Source: Euglena gracilis (taxonomy: Eukaryota > Euglenida > Euglenophyceae > Euglenales). From it: DNA of 64,000 bases. Location: the NCBI GenBank assembly GCA_039621445.1, contig CP154957.1, positions 34,006,843-34,070,842 on the forward strand, given 5' to 3'. A model generated the notes under the pieces. It ran no database searches. It was given only the letters and a program-made list of their open reading frames with translations, and was not told the origin of the DNA. The position numbers were made by a program, and so were the translations under genes. Positions 54,117 through 63,990 of the stretch are shown in pieces. Within the stretch, counting starts at the first letter, position 1. Every line of letters starts with the position of its first letter.

Positions 54117-55276
54117 TCACCTGCCTTTATCGGCTGGACGTTCACGCACCTCACGCCAGTAGTCGTGTTGGGGGTCCCCTAATGGGTCCTCAACCAACTC
54201 CAGTTGGCGAGGGGAACGCGGCGGAGCTGATTCACTCCGAATGGTGTTGAGCTCCGGATCGTTGGCATCAAAGGAAGGGGTCTCCCAGTCCTTGATCCAA
54301 TTATCCGGCAGATTCTCCCTGGTAAGTTCAGCATGATGCTGAAGGTACCGTTGGAGCTGCTCCCAGAAACTTCTGGGCAACAGCACCGGCCAGATGATGT
54401 AATTCATCCGGGGGTGATTCGCAGGCACCTGCGGGGGCATCCCCGGGGTCTGCTTGAAGTTGATGTCATACATCCACCTCGCTGTCCGAGCTCTTGCGGT
54501 ATGGGGCCGTAATACAGCCGCCAACCAACCTCTGAAGTCCACCAAATCGTGTTCTTCAGGAGGCCACAGTGGCAAGGCGTATCCGCCATGCTGACGCTTG
54601 GAGAACAGGGGGTAAACCTGTGTCTCCCAGTCGCCATCAGTCCAGAGGTAAGGCTTTCTTACCTTGGCGTGTTCCTCGACGGCGAGGCGCATTGCCCCGG
54701 CGTCGATCTGGAACTCACGGGCCATTCCCGTGTGGCGGTAGCTTTCTACCTTTCGGAAGTCAGAGGGCTTCACGCGGCCTTCCACCTGTTTGTACTCCTT
54801 CTTCCACTTCTCCAGTGTCTCCCAGTGGTGGGGGACAATGGTGGTGACTGCTCCATCAGCAGTCTGCACTAACGCCACAGTTCGCCACATACGAGCGCCA
54901 CACAGTTCGGCACATATGCCCTGTGATGGAACCACGAGGATTGCACCTGCCGCTTGCACACATGCACAAACGGCTGGTTGTGCCGCACATGGTGGCACAC
55001 GGTGCACGTCCAGGCAAAGGACGTGCCGTGCTGGAAATCCAACACGCAGTCCTCACCAAAGTACTGTGCCAGTACTCTGGGTGAGCGCCTATTCCAGAAC
55101 GTCCAGGTATGTTCCGGGACATAGTGGAAAGGTTCTCCTCGGACGAAGAGGGGCTGAATCCATCGATTCAGTGACCCTTTCTGGTGCCTAATAGCAGCCA
55201 GTTTCTTCGTCCTCTCTTCGACGGTGCCTAGTCTGGTCAGGATATCCTGAGTCCAGAGCTGGGCATCCGCAGACAC
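54117..55276 (-). pseudogene. Family I cargo c4, copy 3
   Basis: A 296-codon frame to 55007 plus the upstream frame to 55276. It matches c4 of the complete element (DILTRLGTVEERTKKL, EDCVLDFQHGTSFAWTC, EYKQVEGRVKPSDFRKV, LFSKRQHGGYALPLWPP) but has the same 105-bp deletion with filler near 54872 as the fragment at 26870, which removes the CGEC and CINC pairs. Confidence 0.7.
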
Positions 55277-55312
55277 AGGAGGTGAAGCAGGTTCATCCTG
55301 CTCCTCATCCGT

Positions 55313-57030
55313 CTATCCGGCGGAAGACTGGGCCTGTCGACCACGAGCCTTACCTTTCGGTTTGCTCTGGCCGTACCCGGACGATGCAACGGCCGAATAG
55401 TCGTGCATTGTCGTAGGGCCTTTCGGCTGTCCGCCAGTCTGACCTCCAGCGCCACCTTTCGGTGGTGGTTTCCCATCACCGCCTTTGGCAGGGGGGTTAC
55501 AGGGTGCAGCACCCGGTTTGCCTCCTTTCGGCTTCGCACTCCCAGAATGAGGAGGCGACGCCTGCGGCTTGCTCCTGGTATCAGGAGCCGGTGGTGCCGG
55601 AGAAGAAGCTTGCCGTCTGGGCGAAGCGGGCGTACTGACCTGGGTTGCGCATGACGCTCCGAGGGGTCGGCACACGTTCCGGGGGTTGTTCAGCCGGCCG
55701 TCGCCGAGCAGGTTCATCCTGTCCGACGAGGCGTGGCACTGTGGTCGTCACCAGAATCGGTGCTTCCACAGGTGCTGGCACTCCCAGAAACTCTGCCATT
55801 GTCCTCGGGACGGCAGGGGCCTCGCGCGGTGTCGGTGGTCGTGGGTGTATCTCCTCAACTTCCATTTCGACATCCGGTCTAGGAGGTTGATCCTCCACAA
55901 CCGCTGGCGCAGGTGCTACGGGAGGTTGATCCTCCGCTGTAGCCGGTGCGACAGTTGGCTCTGTCGGCCGGGGTTCATCCCCTGATGGTGGTTGCACTGC
56001 TGCCGGAGATGGGGTAAGGGAACGCCGACATCCGGCGTCTCCACGACCTCAGCGGCGGAGCTTGATGCTACGCCTCCACCTCGTGGCGTTAGTGCAGCAG
56101 CCACGGCAGTAATGCCGGTGACTACGGCGCCGAGCACACGGCCTCCTAACGAGGTGCGTGCTGTGGGACTGGCAGGTTCTTCGAGGATATCCTCGACGAC
56201 CATACCAGTCACCTCGGCTGGAGGCTCAGCCGTTGGAACAGGCGTAGCAGCCACAGGTATATCCCCTGTGGGTGCTCCGTCTGGTCTAGGCTGTGCCGGA
56301 GCAGGCAGAGCAGCGTAGAGGATATCCTCCACGTTCTCACCTTCCTCCTCAGGAAGTTCCTGGTCTCCACCTACCGGTGGACAGACGGAAGCCGCCGCGG
56401 GAGCCGGGGAAACCGATCGTTCCCCTGCCGCTCGCGGGGCAGAGACGAAGGATACAGCCGTTCCTGTCGGAGACGGCGGCGCTGCCTCCAGTATAGTGAC
56501 GGAGGGGCCCCGTTCGCGTCCCTCCCGCCGCGGAATCGCGGTGGTGGAAGCGACTGAAGCCTCACGTCTCCTTCGCGCCAGAGGTTCATCCTCCGGGGCG
56601 ATGAAGGCGCGCAGATCCTCGGGCGAACGAGGATCGTCGGGGTGCCATCGGCATCCCTGGTCATCCGCCAGCCTGTAAAAGGCCAGCGTACTGCTGCTGG
56701 CGCTGTTGGGCCAGGGTGGCGGCCATGATGGCTGCACCCAGGCGTTGGCAGGCCTGTTCGGGCACATGAAGCCGCGGTAACACGTGTCTTCCCAGACGTC
56801 GAAAACGCCCGCCTCGAACTCCTGAACACATGCCAGAATCGGCATACGCTGTTGGAGGATGGCCTGCGGGTGACACATCAGCGGAAGGAATACCACCCGG
56901 TCGAGGGTACCGCCAAACTGTCGCCGCAAATGTTCTTCCAGGCTGATATCAGCCAGGTGCCAGTTGGGGCGCAGGTGGCCGGGAATCCGACGACGGGGAC
57001 CCTCGATGGCGTCACCGTAACGGTGGCAGG
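55313..57030 (-). pseudogene. Family I cargo c3 with end of c2, copy 3
   Basis: The 473-codon frame 55916-57337 preserves the link between c2 and c3: YGDAIEGPRRRIPGHLRPNW, HLADISLEEHLRRQFGG, MCHPQAILQQRMPILACVQE, FDVWEDTCYRGFMCPNRP, LAFYRLADDQGCRWHPDDPR and LRAFIAPEDEP, then Ala/Pro-rich low complexity with GGRVLGAVVTGITAVAAAL. The frame is lost near 56000 and a further part runs 55313-55717. This copy shows that c2 passes directly into c3. Confidence 0.65.
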
Positions 57031-58467
57031 CTTTCCATACCGGGCCTATCGTCCTGGGGGTCACGGAGATGTATATACACCTCCATGACATAGGTGGTCC
57101 AGGCTCGCCACCAGGACTGCTGCAGCATAAAAATACGCTGCTTGTGGACGCGGCGACTGTTGCCCTGGACATCCGGGGCGTCGCGGCACACATGCATAAG
57201 CATGCGGCGTCCCATCTCCAGGCCCGGGTTATCCCGAGGCGGTGGAGGACTTCCGCGCACGCCGAATCCCCAGAAGTCGACAGGAAATTCCTGCCGGCAG
57301 TACTTACAGCAGAGGTCATACCTCTGCGGGTAAGCAAGGGAAACGCGCTTAACGCGGAAGGTGGAGCCGTAATGGCTCACCAGCCACACCTGGAGGTTGT
57401 TGCACCACAACACCTCGATCAGGCGTTCGATGTCGGGGTGTAGTGGGTAGAAGTCCCACTGCACGCCGAGGGGTCCGACTGTATGAATACAGTCGAAGAT
57501 TGCCTTCAGCCTTCGGGCCAACACACGCTGGTCCCGAAATCCCAACTGGTGCAGGTAACTGCGACCAGTGGAATCGCTGAAGAGACCCCAGTTCTGGCAG
57601 GGGTATCCCAGCCAAAACCAGAGCTCCCAGAAACCTGGCTGGGCATCCAGCAAAGGTCTGCCACCTTCACCTTCGAAGGCGTACGGATCTATTCCGTAAT
57701 GGAATAGTCTGACTCGGTTCTCGGTGTGGCGTAATACCACATCGATGACTGCTTGTGGAGGGGTGACGGGGCGGTTTCCTGCAACATGGTTATCATGGTG
57801 CATTCGCCAGCCTTCGTCCTCCAGCTCCTCCTTGAACCTGAGCATATGCTCAAAGTCCGAGAGGACTTCTGCTGGTTCCTCTTCCTCCTCACGTGCTGTT
57901 CCCTTACCTTTACCCTCACCCTTCCCTTTGCCGGCCACGCCTTTGCCTTCTCCCTTGCCTTTGCCCTCGGCCTTGCCTGTATCCTTTCCCGTCTGGCGAA
58001 TACCAGAGGGTCGGGCGCTCGGTGCCGCCGGAGTCGGTTCGGTTCCTTCCCATTCCATCTCTGGGGAGGGACCTGGCCGACCCGCTGCACGTCGCGGTGA
58101 CGGCGTGGCTGGGCGTTGGCTAGGAGTCTGGCGTGGGCTTGGCTTCGACGCAGGTGGTCGCGGCTCCTTCCATACCGGAGGGATCGGCGGTGGCATAGTG
58201 GCAACAGGACGGCTCATCGCCACCTGTGCCTCTGCCGGTGGTCGTCCAGCCGGGGTATCCTGGCTGGCTTCCACCTGCATCGCCACACCGCCTTCCGCGT
58301 CCCGTGGGCTGGGTCGCCTGGGCTGTGGGGTAAGGTTCTCCGTAGTCCTGTCGTGCTTCAGGGTGGCAGGTAATACTGCCACACCTGCCGGGGGCTCACC
58401 GGGTAATACCGGGGTTGCCACCCGCAGCTGCGGCTGGTACGGATGGTATGGGGTGTATCCACGGCCC
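57012..58467 (-). pseudogene. Family I cargo c1-c2, copy 3 (uninterrupted)
   Basis: Here YHPYQPQLRVATPVLPGEP reads through where the complete copy has TAG, and GVQWDFYPLHPDIERLIEV where it has another TAG, so c1 and c2 form one frame of nearly 490 codons within the intact part. Contains the GKGKGEGKG repeat, EEEEEPAEVLSDFEHMLRFK, PGFWELWFWLGYPCQNW and FPVDFWGFGVRG. The frame is lost at its c3 side near 57020. Best copy for defining the c2 domain. Confidence 0.7.
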
Positions 58468-58722
58468 TGTCCCTGGCGTTGAGCCACGGCGGCAGGTGGA
58501 GCCCATAGTGGTGGAGGATGAACCTCCCCACCGTGTGGCAGCCCGACCGCCCAGTGCAGCTCCTGTCCAGACTGGGGATATCCCCCGTCGGCAGGAGACT
58601 CCCTACTACCACATGGCACCTTCGGGAACCGAGCAGGATGAGCTTGCTCGACACTTCCTGCAGGAGCCAGTATTCGTGTCTGAAGAGCACCGGTCGAGGT
58701 ATTACTCCTCTCTGGCTGCCCT
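58468..58722 (+). other. Inverted cargo segment at the copy 3 breakpoint
   Basis: These 255 bases are the reverse complement of the c1 region found at about 37597-37848 in the complete copy. The plus strand here reads VEPIVVEDEPPHRVAARPPS and HFLQEPVFVSEEHRSRYYSS. The junction at 58468 has a CCCTG/CAGGG microhomology. It is not a second copy: the same segment is missing from its normal place. Confidence 0.82.
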
Positions 58723-59331
58723 TTTGTTGTTGTTGGCAATATCCCTTCCCGTTCCAGGGTGGGATCCTTTGGTTGGAAAACACCCACCCGTGCCAAAAAT
58801 AAGATCCCGGGCTAGTTTCCCCCTAGCCACGAGAATCTTTAATTCACCCTTGAAATCCTTTCACGGGAGTTCAATGGAAAATGGCAGAAAAATCAATAAG
58901 GGCAATGAAATATCCTGAACACATACACTTGGTGGGTCTACTTGTTTTCTGCTTGGTACTTGCTACCTGAAGACAGATTTCACACACATTTTAATAAGTT
59001 CCTGTATTTTCACTTCATTTCAGCACCCTGTACTTTCATCATAACCATCCCACGCCGCTTCCACACGAAATGGCATTGTGACACTGAAGGAGAAGGATTG
59101 GGAATGCGAGCATTTTTTTGCGTGTAGGTGATTCATAATTTCTTCAAAAAAAACATGTGCTTCGGTCTTTGATGTGCCCCCATGCACCAAATTAACTAGA
59201 ACAGAAATTTGCATACTACAACATTCAAAATGTGGTATTTTTTCAAGATGTGTTCTGTCCCGAACTTTCTTCCGCTCGCTTCATTTCATGGACTGGTCCT
59301 TTTCCTCTTTTGGTACTCCGAAGTGTATCGT
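58723..59331. other. Unique stretch without a recognised gene
   Basis: AT-richer DNA just outside the element array. Frames are short and I find no motif. It may be the original flanking sequence of the array. Confidence 0.5.
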
Positions 59332-59401
59332 GCACACAGTATAATTGGTGCAGCATGCAGTTCGGAACTGTGAGGTCGCGGGTTCAAACCCCGCTGTGTG
59401 C
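59332..59401 (+). tRNA. tRNA-like sequence, anticodon CGG if folded normally
   Basis: A perfect 7-bp acceptor stem GCACACA/TGTGTGC, a perfect 5-bp T stem GCGGG/CCCGC with TTCAAAC loop (59378-59394), and an anticodon stem TGCAG/CTGTG with two wobble pairs around TTCGGAA, which puts CGG (proline) at 59363-59365. The B box GGTTCAAACCC is ideal and an A-box-like CAGTATAATTGG is present. The D arm does not pair well and the whole is only 70 nt, so a pseudogene or the head of a tRNA-derived SINE is as likely as a working tRNA-Pro. No CCA is encoded. Confidence 0.5.
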
Positions 59402-59489
59402 AAGTTTTCGTTATTGGAAAGTCTTTTTTGTAAAGAGCACCCAGAATTAGGACTTACCCAGTTCGCGACAAGAACTAAAAAAATTTTCC

Positions 59490-59665
59490 ACCGCGGCCAG
59501 CCAGACCTCCTCCTCCTCTTTCCGATCCTCAACCCAGAATCCAGCCAGACCTCCTCCTCCTCTAAATCCCCCAGCCAGCCGTGGCTGGCCATGGCTGGCC
59601 AGACCTCCTCCTTTTTTTTGCCAGCCAGCCAGCCGCGGCTAGCCGCGGCTAGCCAGATACCCCAG
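59490..59665. repeat. CCAGCCAGACCTCCTCC and GCCAGCC repeats
   Basis: CCAGCCAGACCTCCTCCTCC occurs twice and a shorter variant (GGCCAGACCTCCTCC) once more, followed by GCCAGCCAGCC and two GCTAGCCGCG units. Simple tandem DNA; shadow frames through it carry repeated peptides. Confidence 0.65.
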
Positions 59666-60420
59666 CTCCCCGGGTACCCCTGGCGTCCTTGAACAACCCG
59701 GCCCACCCCTGTGGCCCGAAGAGAAAATTGGGGGAGTGAGGGGAAGAAAAGAGGGAACCCCCATCAGGGTTCGGCGTTTTTTTCCGTTTCGAATAATTCG
59801 AATTTTTCAAAGTTGAATTATTCGAATTTTTTGTGAGGAAAATTTCCAAAAATTCCGCAGGGTGTAGCACTGCAAGGGGGATCTGTTTTTCTTCCACTGA
59901 GTAAAGTCCTTCCCAACAGTGACGGCATTCCCAAGGTACTCGCAGACAGAAAAAACACCTTCTTGAGAAGTACTTCAGATTAATTTTTACCTGCCTTCTG
60001 CCCGCACGTGACTCCAACAGGGAATTTTTTTTTGCCGCCCCCCCCCCCCAGCCGTGGCCCCGCAGTTGCAGAAGTCCCTCCCGATAAAACGGACAAAAAA
60101 CCAACCCCAGACCACCCCACCCGTAGAAGCCCCCCCCCCCCCCTAGGCCACCCCACCCCGTACCGGGGGGGGGGGGAATTGAAGCTAGACAAAATTGGAA
60201 GCTGAAAAAATTGGCCAAACCTGAAAACAGCCCAGAAAAAATTGGCAGGTTTTGTTTGCAAGATGACTGGAAAAAGGGTGATGTTGAAATTTTTGAGGCA
60301 GGATTTTCAAAGCCGGAAAATTTTGGCAGGATTTCTGTACGCCAATATTTTCCCAATGAATTTTTTCGGCCTTCAATTTTTTCCCCCAGTAGAAGCCAAA
60401 ACCGCCTGCACCAAACCCTC

Positions 60421-60672
60421 TCTACATCTGGCCCAAAACTGGCTAGCATGTGGCCCAAAACTGGCCAGCACTTCTGCCCAAAAGTGGCCAGCACGTGTGT
60501 CCCAAAACTGGCCATCACATCTGGCCAAAAAACTGGCCAGCATGTGGCCCAAAACTGGCCACCACATCTGGCCAAAAACTGGCCAGCATGTGGCCCAAAA
60601 CTGGCCAGCACTTCTGCCCAAAACTGTGGCCCAAAACTGGCCACCACATCTGGCCCGAAACTGGCCAGTTCT
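60421..60672. repeat. Minisatellite of 22-25 bp CTGGCCAGCA..TGGCCCAAAA units
   Basis: About ten imperfect head-to-tail units such as CTGGCCAGCATGTGGCCCAA. Two variants (with CACTTCTGCCC and with CATCTGGCC) alternate. The repeat opens long frames on both strands, giving peptides like GQFWARC on the minus strand; these are by-products of the repeat. Confidence 0.85.
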
Positions 60673-60959
60673 TTGCCATTGAAAAGCAAACAGGAACAGG
60701 AACAGGAACCAGAAAACACACACGTTGTTGGCCGTAAACCTCCTTCCAATAAGTTCATTTCAAGCGTGATAAACTTCAGTAATTTCTTGCCCGTGAGATC
60801 TGCAACAGTGAAAAAAATACATTCACTGAAAGAATTGCCAAAATCACCATATGCTCCTGCATCCTGCTGGCATCTTAGAGTTGTCTGCACAGTCCACAAA
60901 ATGCAAGTCTCTTCCACCGAGTACCAATATTCTGATGAATTAGGAACATCGGTGTAGAA

Positions 60960-61555
60960 ACAATTTTTTCTCGGGGGGGGCAAGATCCTGGGCCCGAAGC
61001 GAAGTTAGCGCCGGCCACAAACAGAAAAATTCCAAAAATAGCACTTTTTCAAAAATTTTCAGTATATCCCACTCCCCCCTGGGGGGGATCCCCCCCGGGT
61101 GGGGGGGGGGGGGCTCGGCCGGACTTTAAAAAAAACCTGTTAAACCCCCCCCAAATAATCCCCCCCCAAATAATACCCCCCCCCCCTTGGGGTCCGACTT
61201 CGGCCGCCGAAATAATACCCCCCCCCTGGATTCGGGCCGAAGGCCTGGATTTTTGACCTGAAAATGTAGGTAAAAATCACAATTTCTGACAACAAATTAT
61301 GAAAAAAATGGATTTTTCTGGCTCATCTGACCTCCAAAAAATGGTAAATTTCAGAAGAAAGTGCAAAAAATGACCCCAAAGGGGGTTTTGGGTGCTATTT
61401 TGGGTTTCACGGGACTTCGAAAAATTTCGAAAATTTTGGAAAAATAATACCCCCCCCCTCGGGCCGGGACTTCGGGCAAAAAAAAACTAATAACACCCCG
61501 GGGGGGGGGTATTATTTCCCAATGTTGTGTGTGCGTGTGTGTTGTTTTCTTTTTG
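60960..61555. repeat. Poly-C/poly-G and AATAATACCCCCC-rich stretch
   Basis: Repeated units AAATAATCCCCCCC and AATAATACCCCCCCC at 61150-61230 and 61443-61510, mixed with runs of eight or more C or G. One later unit is inverted (GGGGGTATTATTT near 61507). No gene seen. Confidence 0.65.
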
Positions 61556-62205
61556 CCGCCCGGGCGGCGAGACGGTTGCGCTTTTTTGAAAGAAGGCATT
61601 GAACGTTCAAAAATTTTTTTCACCCAAACCCTCCAAGACGTTTTTTTTTGTTTTTTTTAAAAAAAACATGTTTTGGAAGCTGCCAACGGGCTGCATCATA
61701 ATTTGGAAGCTGCCAACGGGCGGCAAGCAGGCTTGCGCTTAGTCGGGTGCCTACCCCACGGGGGGGGGGGTGCTAGGGGCAGGCACCCCATAGCACCCGA
61801 TCCGACCCCCCCCCCCCGGGGGGGGGGTAGGGTTTCGGGGGGTGCCTGCCCCTAGCAGGCACCCCCCTCCGACCCCGGCGCCGAAGGCGCCGGGGGCCCG
61901 GAAACGGCCATTTTCAATGAAAATTGTCTGGGTCCGGCCCGGACCCCTATCCCCCCCCGGGGGGGGGTGCCTGCTAGGGGCAGGCACCCTATAGCACCCA
62001 CCCCCCCCTGCCCCCCCGGTTGGTAAGCACAAGCATGGCGGCAAGCAAAAAGAGATTGCCTCCCAAAACCCGCCCCCTCCGGGCCATTTCGAATGGAACA
62101 AAAAAATCCATTGCCGCCCGAAGGGCGGCTGGACGGTAGTGCTATTTTCCCTTCAAATCCATGAGTTTTGGGCTTGGTTGGCCGCCCGAAGGGCGGCGAG
62201 ACGGT
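61556..62205. repeat. Recurrent GCCGCCC hairpin motif and TGCCTGC palindromes
   Basis: The motif CCGCCCGAAGGGCGG followed by C(G/T)(A/G)GACGGT(A/T)G occurs near 61557 (shorter loop), 62115 and 62182. TTTGGAAGCTGCCAACGGGC occurs twice (61673, 61700). GTGCCTGCTAGGGGCAGGCAC, an 8-bp stem with a short loop, and close variants occur at about 61771-61798, 61838-61865 and 61965-61990, next to runs of C or G. Confidence 0.65.
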
Positions 62206-62990
62206 AGCGATGTCTAACAGTTGGAACTCGTGTTCAAAAAAATACTAAAAAATTCGGGGGGGGCGTCGGGGGGGCGAGAGACAACTTTTCTGAAAATTCT
62301 CTCGGGGGGGGGGGCGAAAAAATCTCGGGGGGGGCGGTCGCCCCCCCCGCCCCCCCCGTTCCTACACCAATGATTAGGAATACCCAGATTCGCGTTCCGC
62401 GATTTTTGAAATTTTTGAAAAATTCGAATTTTTCGAATTTTTCAATTGAAATGAAAAATTCCCAAAATTTCGAAATTTGCCGAACCTTGACCCCCATGGA
62501 GACCAGTAGCTGAGAACGCGACTCCGATGTCTCTGCAGGGGGGCATGGGGATATGGCAAGCAGTGGTGTAGAAATTTTTTTTTGGGGGGGGGCCGTGATG
62601 CTTGGGGGTGGTTCGGGACGCGGGGGAGGGGGGCGGCAGATTCACGCGGGGAATCACGACATAGTGGGCCGGCCTGTTTTTTTTGACATTGTTTTTTTGT
62701 TTTTTTTAATTCTAACAATGTTTTTTTTTAAAAAAACAAAAAAAAAACGCCCAGTGGTTTTTGCATGGAAAATTTTTTGAATGCACATTTTCAATGATTT
62801 TTGGCAACTTCTGGGTAATTTCTGCCAAAAACTTCCTTCCACAAAAATGAAAAATGTCATAAAATTCCATTTTTGTTGCATTTTTGGATGTTTTTGACCA
62901 TTTTTGGCAGTTTTTAAACTGAGTAGGATTCAAAGTATGGTTTGGGAGTTTCATATCGAGTTTTTTCAATGAAATTTTCCTTTTGTTTTT
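62206..62990. other. Low-complexity stretch without a recognised gene
   Basis: G-runs near 62260-62360, AATTTTTGAAAAATTCGAAT-type AT tracts near 62400-62470 and T/A runs near 62680-62745 that form an A/T hairpin. Nothing codes convincingly. Confidence 0.55.
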
Positions 62991-62994
62991 TTTG

Positions 62995-63325
62995 AGGGGG
63001 TGTCTCCCCCGCGTCCCCCCCGCGTCCCCCCCCGCGTCCCCCCGCGTCCCACTTTGGAACCAAAATTTTGTTCTCGAGACAGCCAAATTCAGGAGGCTGA
63101 TTCCTAATTTCAGGCAAATTTGAGGTTGGTGATTCCTAATTTGGTGTGGGTGTTTCCTAATTTGGTGTGGGTGATTCCTAATTTGGGGTGGTTTGTCCTA
63201 ATTTGTTGTGGTAGAATCCTAATTTGGCTAAAATTTTCTCGCGCCTAATTTCACTGTCCCAAAAATGGCGTCTCCCCCGCGTCCCCCCCCGCGTCCCCCC
63301 CCGCGTCCCCCCCGCGTCCCAGACA
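62995..63325. repeat. CGCGTCCCCCC arrays around a TCCTAATTTGG array
   Basis: (C)CCGCGTCCC units of 10-12 bp form two arrays, 63005-63052 and 63266-63323, both introduced by GTCTCCCC and both followed or preceded by a TTTT-rich AAAAA hairpin sequence. Between them, 63098-63225 holds about six imperfect 20-23-bp units of GATTCCTAATTTGGTGTGGG. Confidence 0.75.
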
Positions 63326-63792
63326 CCCCCTGATGTTTTTTTACTGTTTTTTTTTTAAAAACACGTTTTGTTTTTTTTTAAAAAAATGCCCACTATGGAT
63401 CACGATTTGCATGGCATTATTCGGTCCACCTTTGTTGCACCAATTCTTCTTGTTCTGTTTATGGTTGGCGCTAATTTCGCTTCTGGCCCAGTTTGTTTGG
63501 TGAGACCCCTTGCTTCCCCTAGCCGGCTGAGTAACCCCGGTGTAATTTCAGCGCTGCAGGGACATACACTTACCTTGTGTGGTTGGTGTGGTTCCCGTGG
63601 GTGGGTCCACACCTTTACGTCCCAGTGCTGCTCCGCGTGCCTCTTCCCACTTTTCTGTGTGGGGGATGCAGCGTGGGCACAACACCATGACTTGAAAAAT
63701 TCCAGTGTGACCTCATGGACTTGCGGCTTCGGTAAACCCGGGTTACCAAGTCTTGGCCTTGGGGCAGGTGGCGGGTGGGTAGTGTGCTACTA
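63326..63792. other. Stretch with one short plus-strand frame, no supported gene
   Basis: A 141-codon plus-strand frame (63368-63793) begins after a T/A hairpin and has a hydrophobic segment (FVAPILLVLFMVGANFASG) then several Cys residues (LCGWCGSRGW, QCCSACLFPLFC). It might be a small secreted or membrane protein, but there is no homologue I know, no context, and it ends in the fold-back repeat, so I do not call it a gene. Confidence 0.35.
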
Positions 63793-63990
63793 GGTACCAG
63801 TACCCCCCCCCCCCATATTGTCCCAACCACCTTCCCACTGGGACCCCAAATGGACAATATGGGGGGGGGGACAATATGGGGGTACCAAAGGAAATTTCAT
63901 TGGCCGAGCCAAAAAAACCCCCCGTCGGCCGGGCCGAGGGACAATATGGGGGGGGGGCAATATGGGGGGGGGGGTGGTAGTACTGGTACC
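63793..63990. repeat. Fold-back (MITE-like) element
   Basis: GGTACCAGTAC at 63793-63803 and its exact reverse complement GTACTGGTACC at 63980-63990 bracket 198 bp. Inside, the inversion continues: a C-run then CATATTGTCCC on the left, GGGACAATATGG and G-run on the right, with two extra direct ACAATATGGGGG copies between. No coding capacity and no clear target duplication. Confidence 0.65.

Larger units (their letters stand above)
52979..58722 (-). mobile_element. Family I copy 3, cargo half only
   Basis: 3' LTR, 3' untranslated region and most of the cargo of a family I element inserted in family II protease. Its gag-pol half and 5' LTR are missing: at about 58468 the cargo sequence flips into an inverted segment and then ends at 58722 against unrelated DNA. 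The first 2.2 kb (to about 55155) equals 24979-27155 shifted by 28,000. Confidence 0.86.

Noticed and set aside
60211-60957. 248-codon plus-strand frame and 444-codon minus-strand frame around the GGCC minisatellite
   Set aside because: Both owe their length to the repeat and to homopolymers; the peptide is repetitive and there is no conserved domain.
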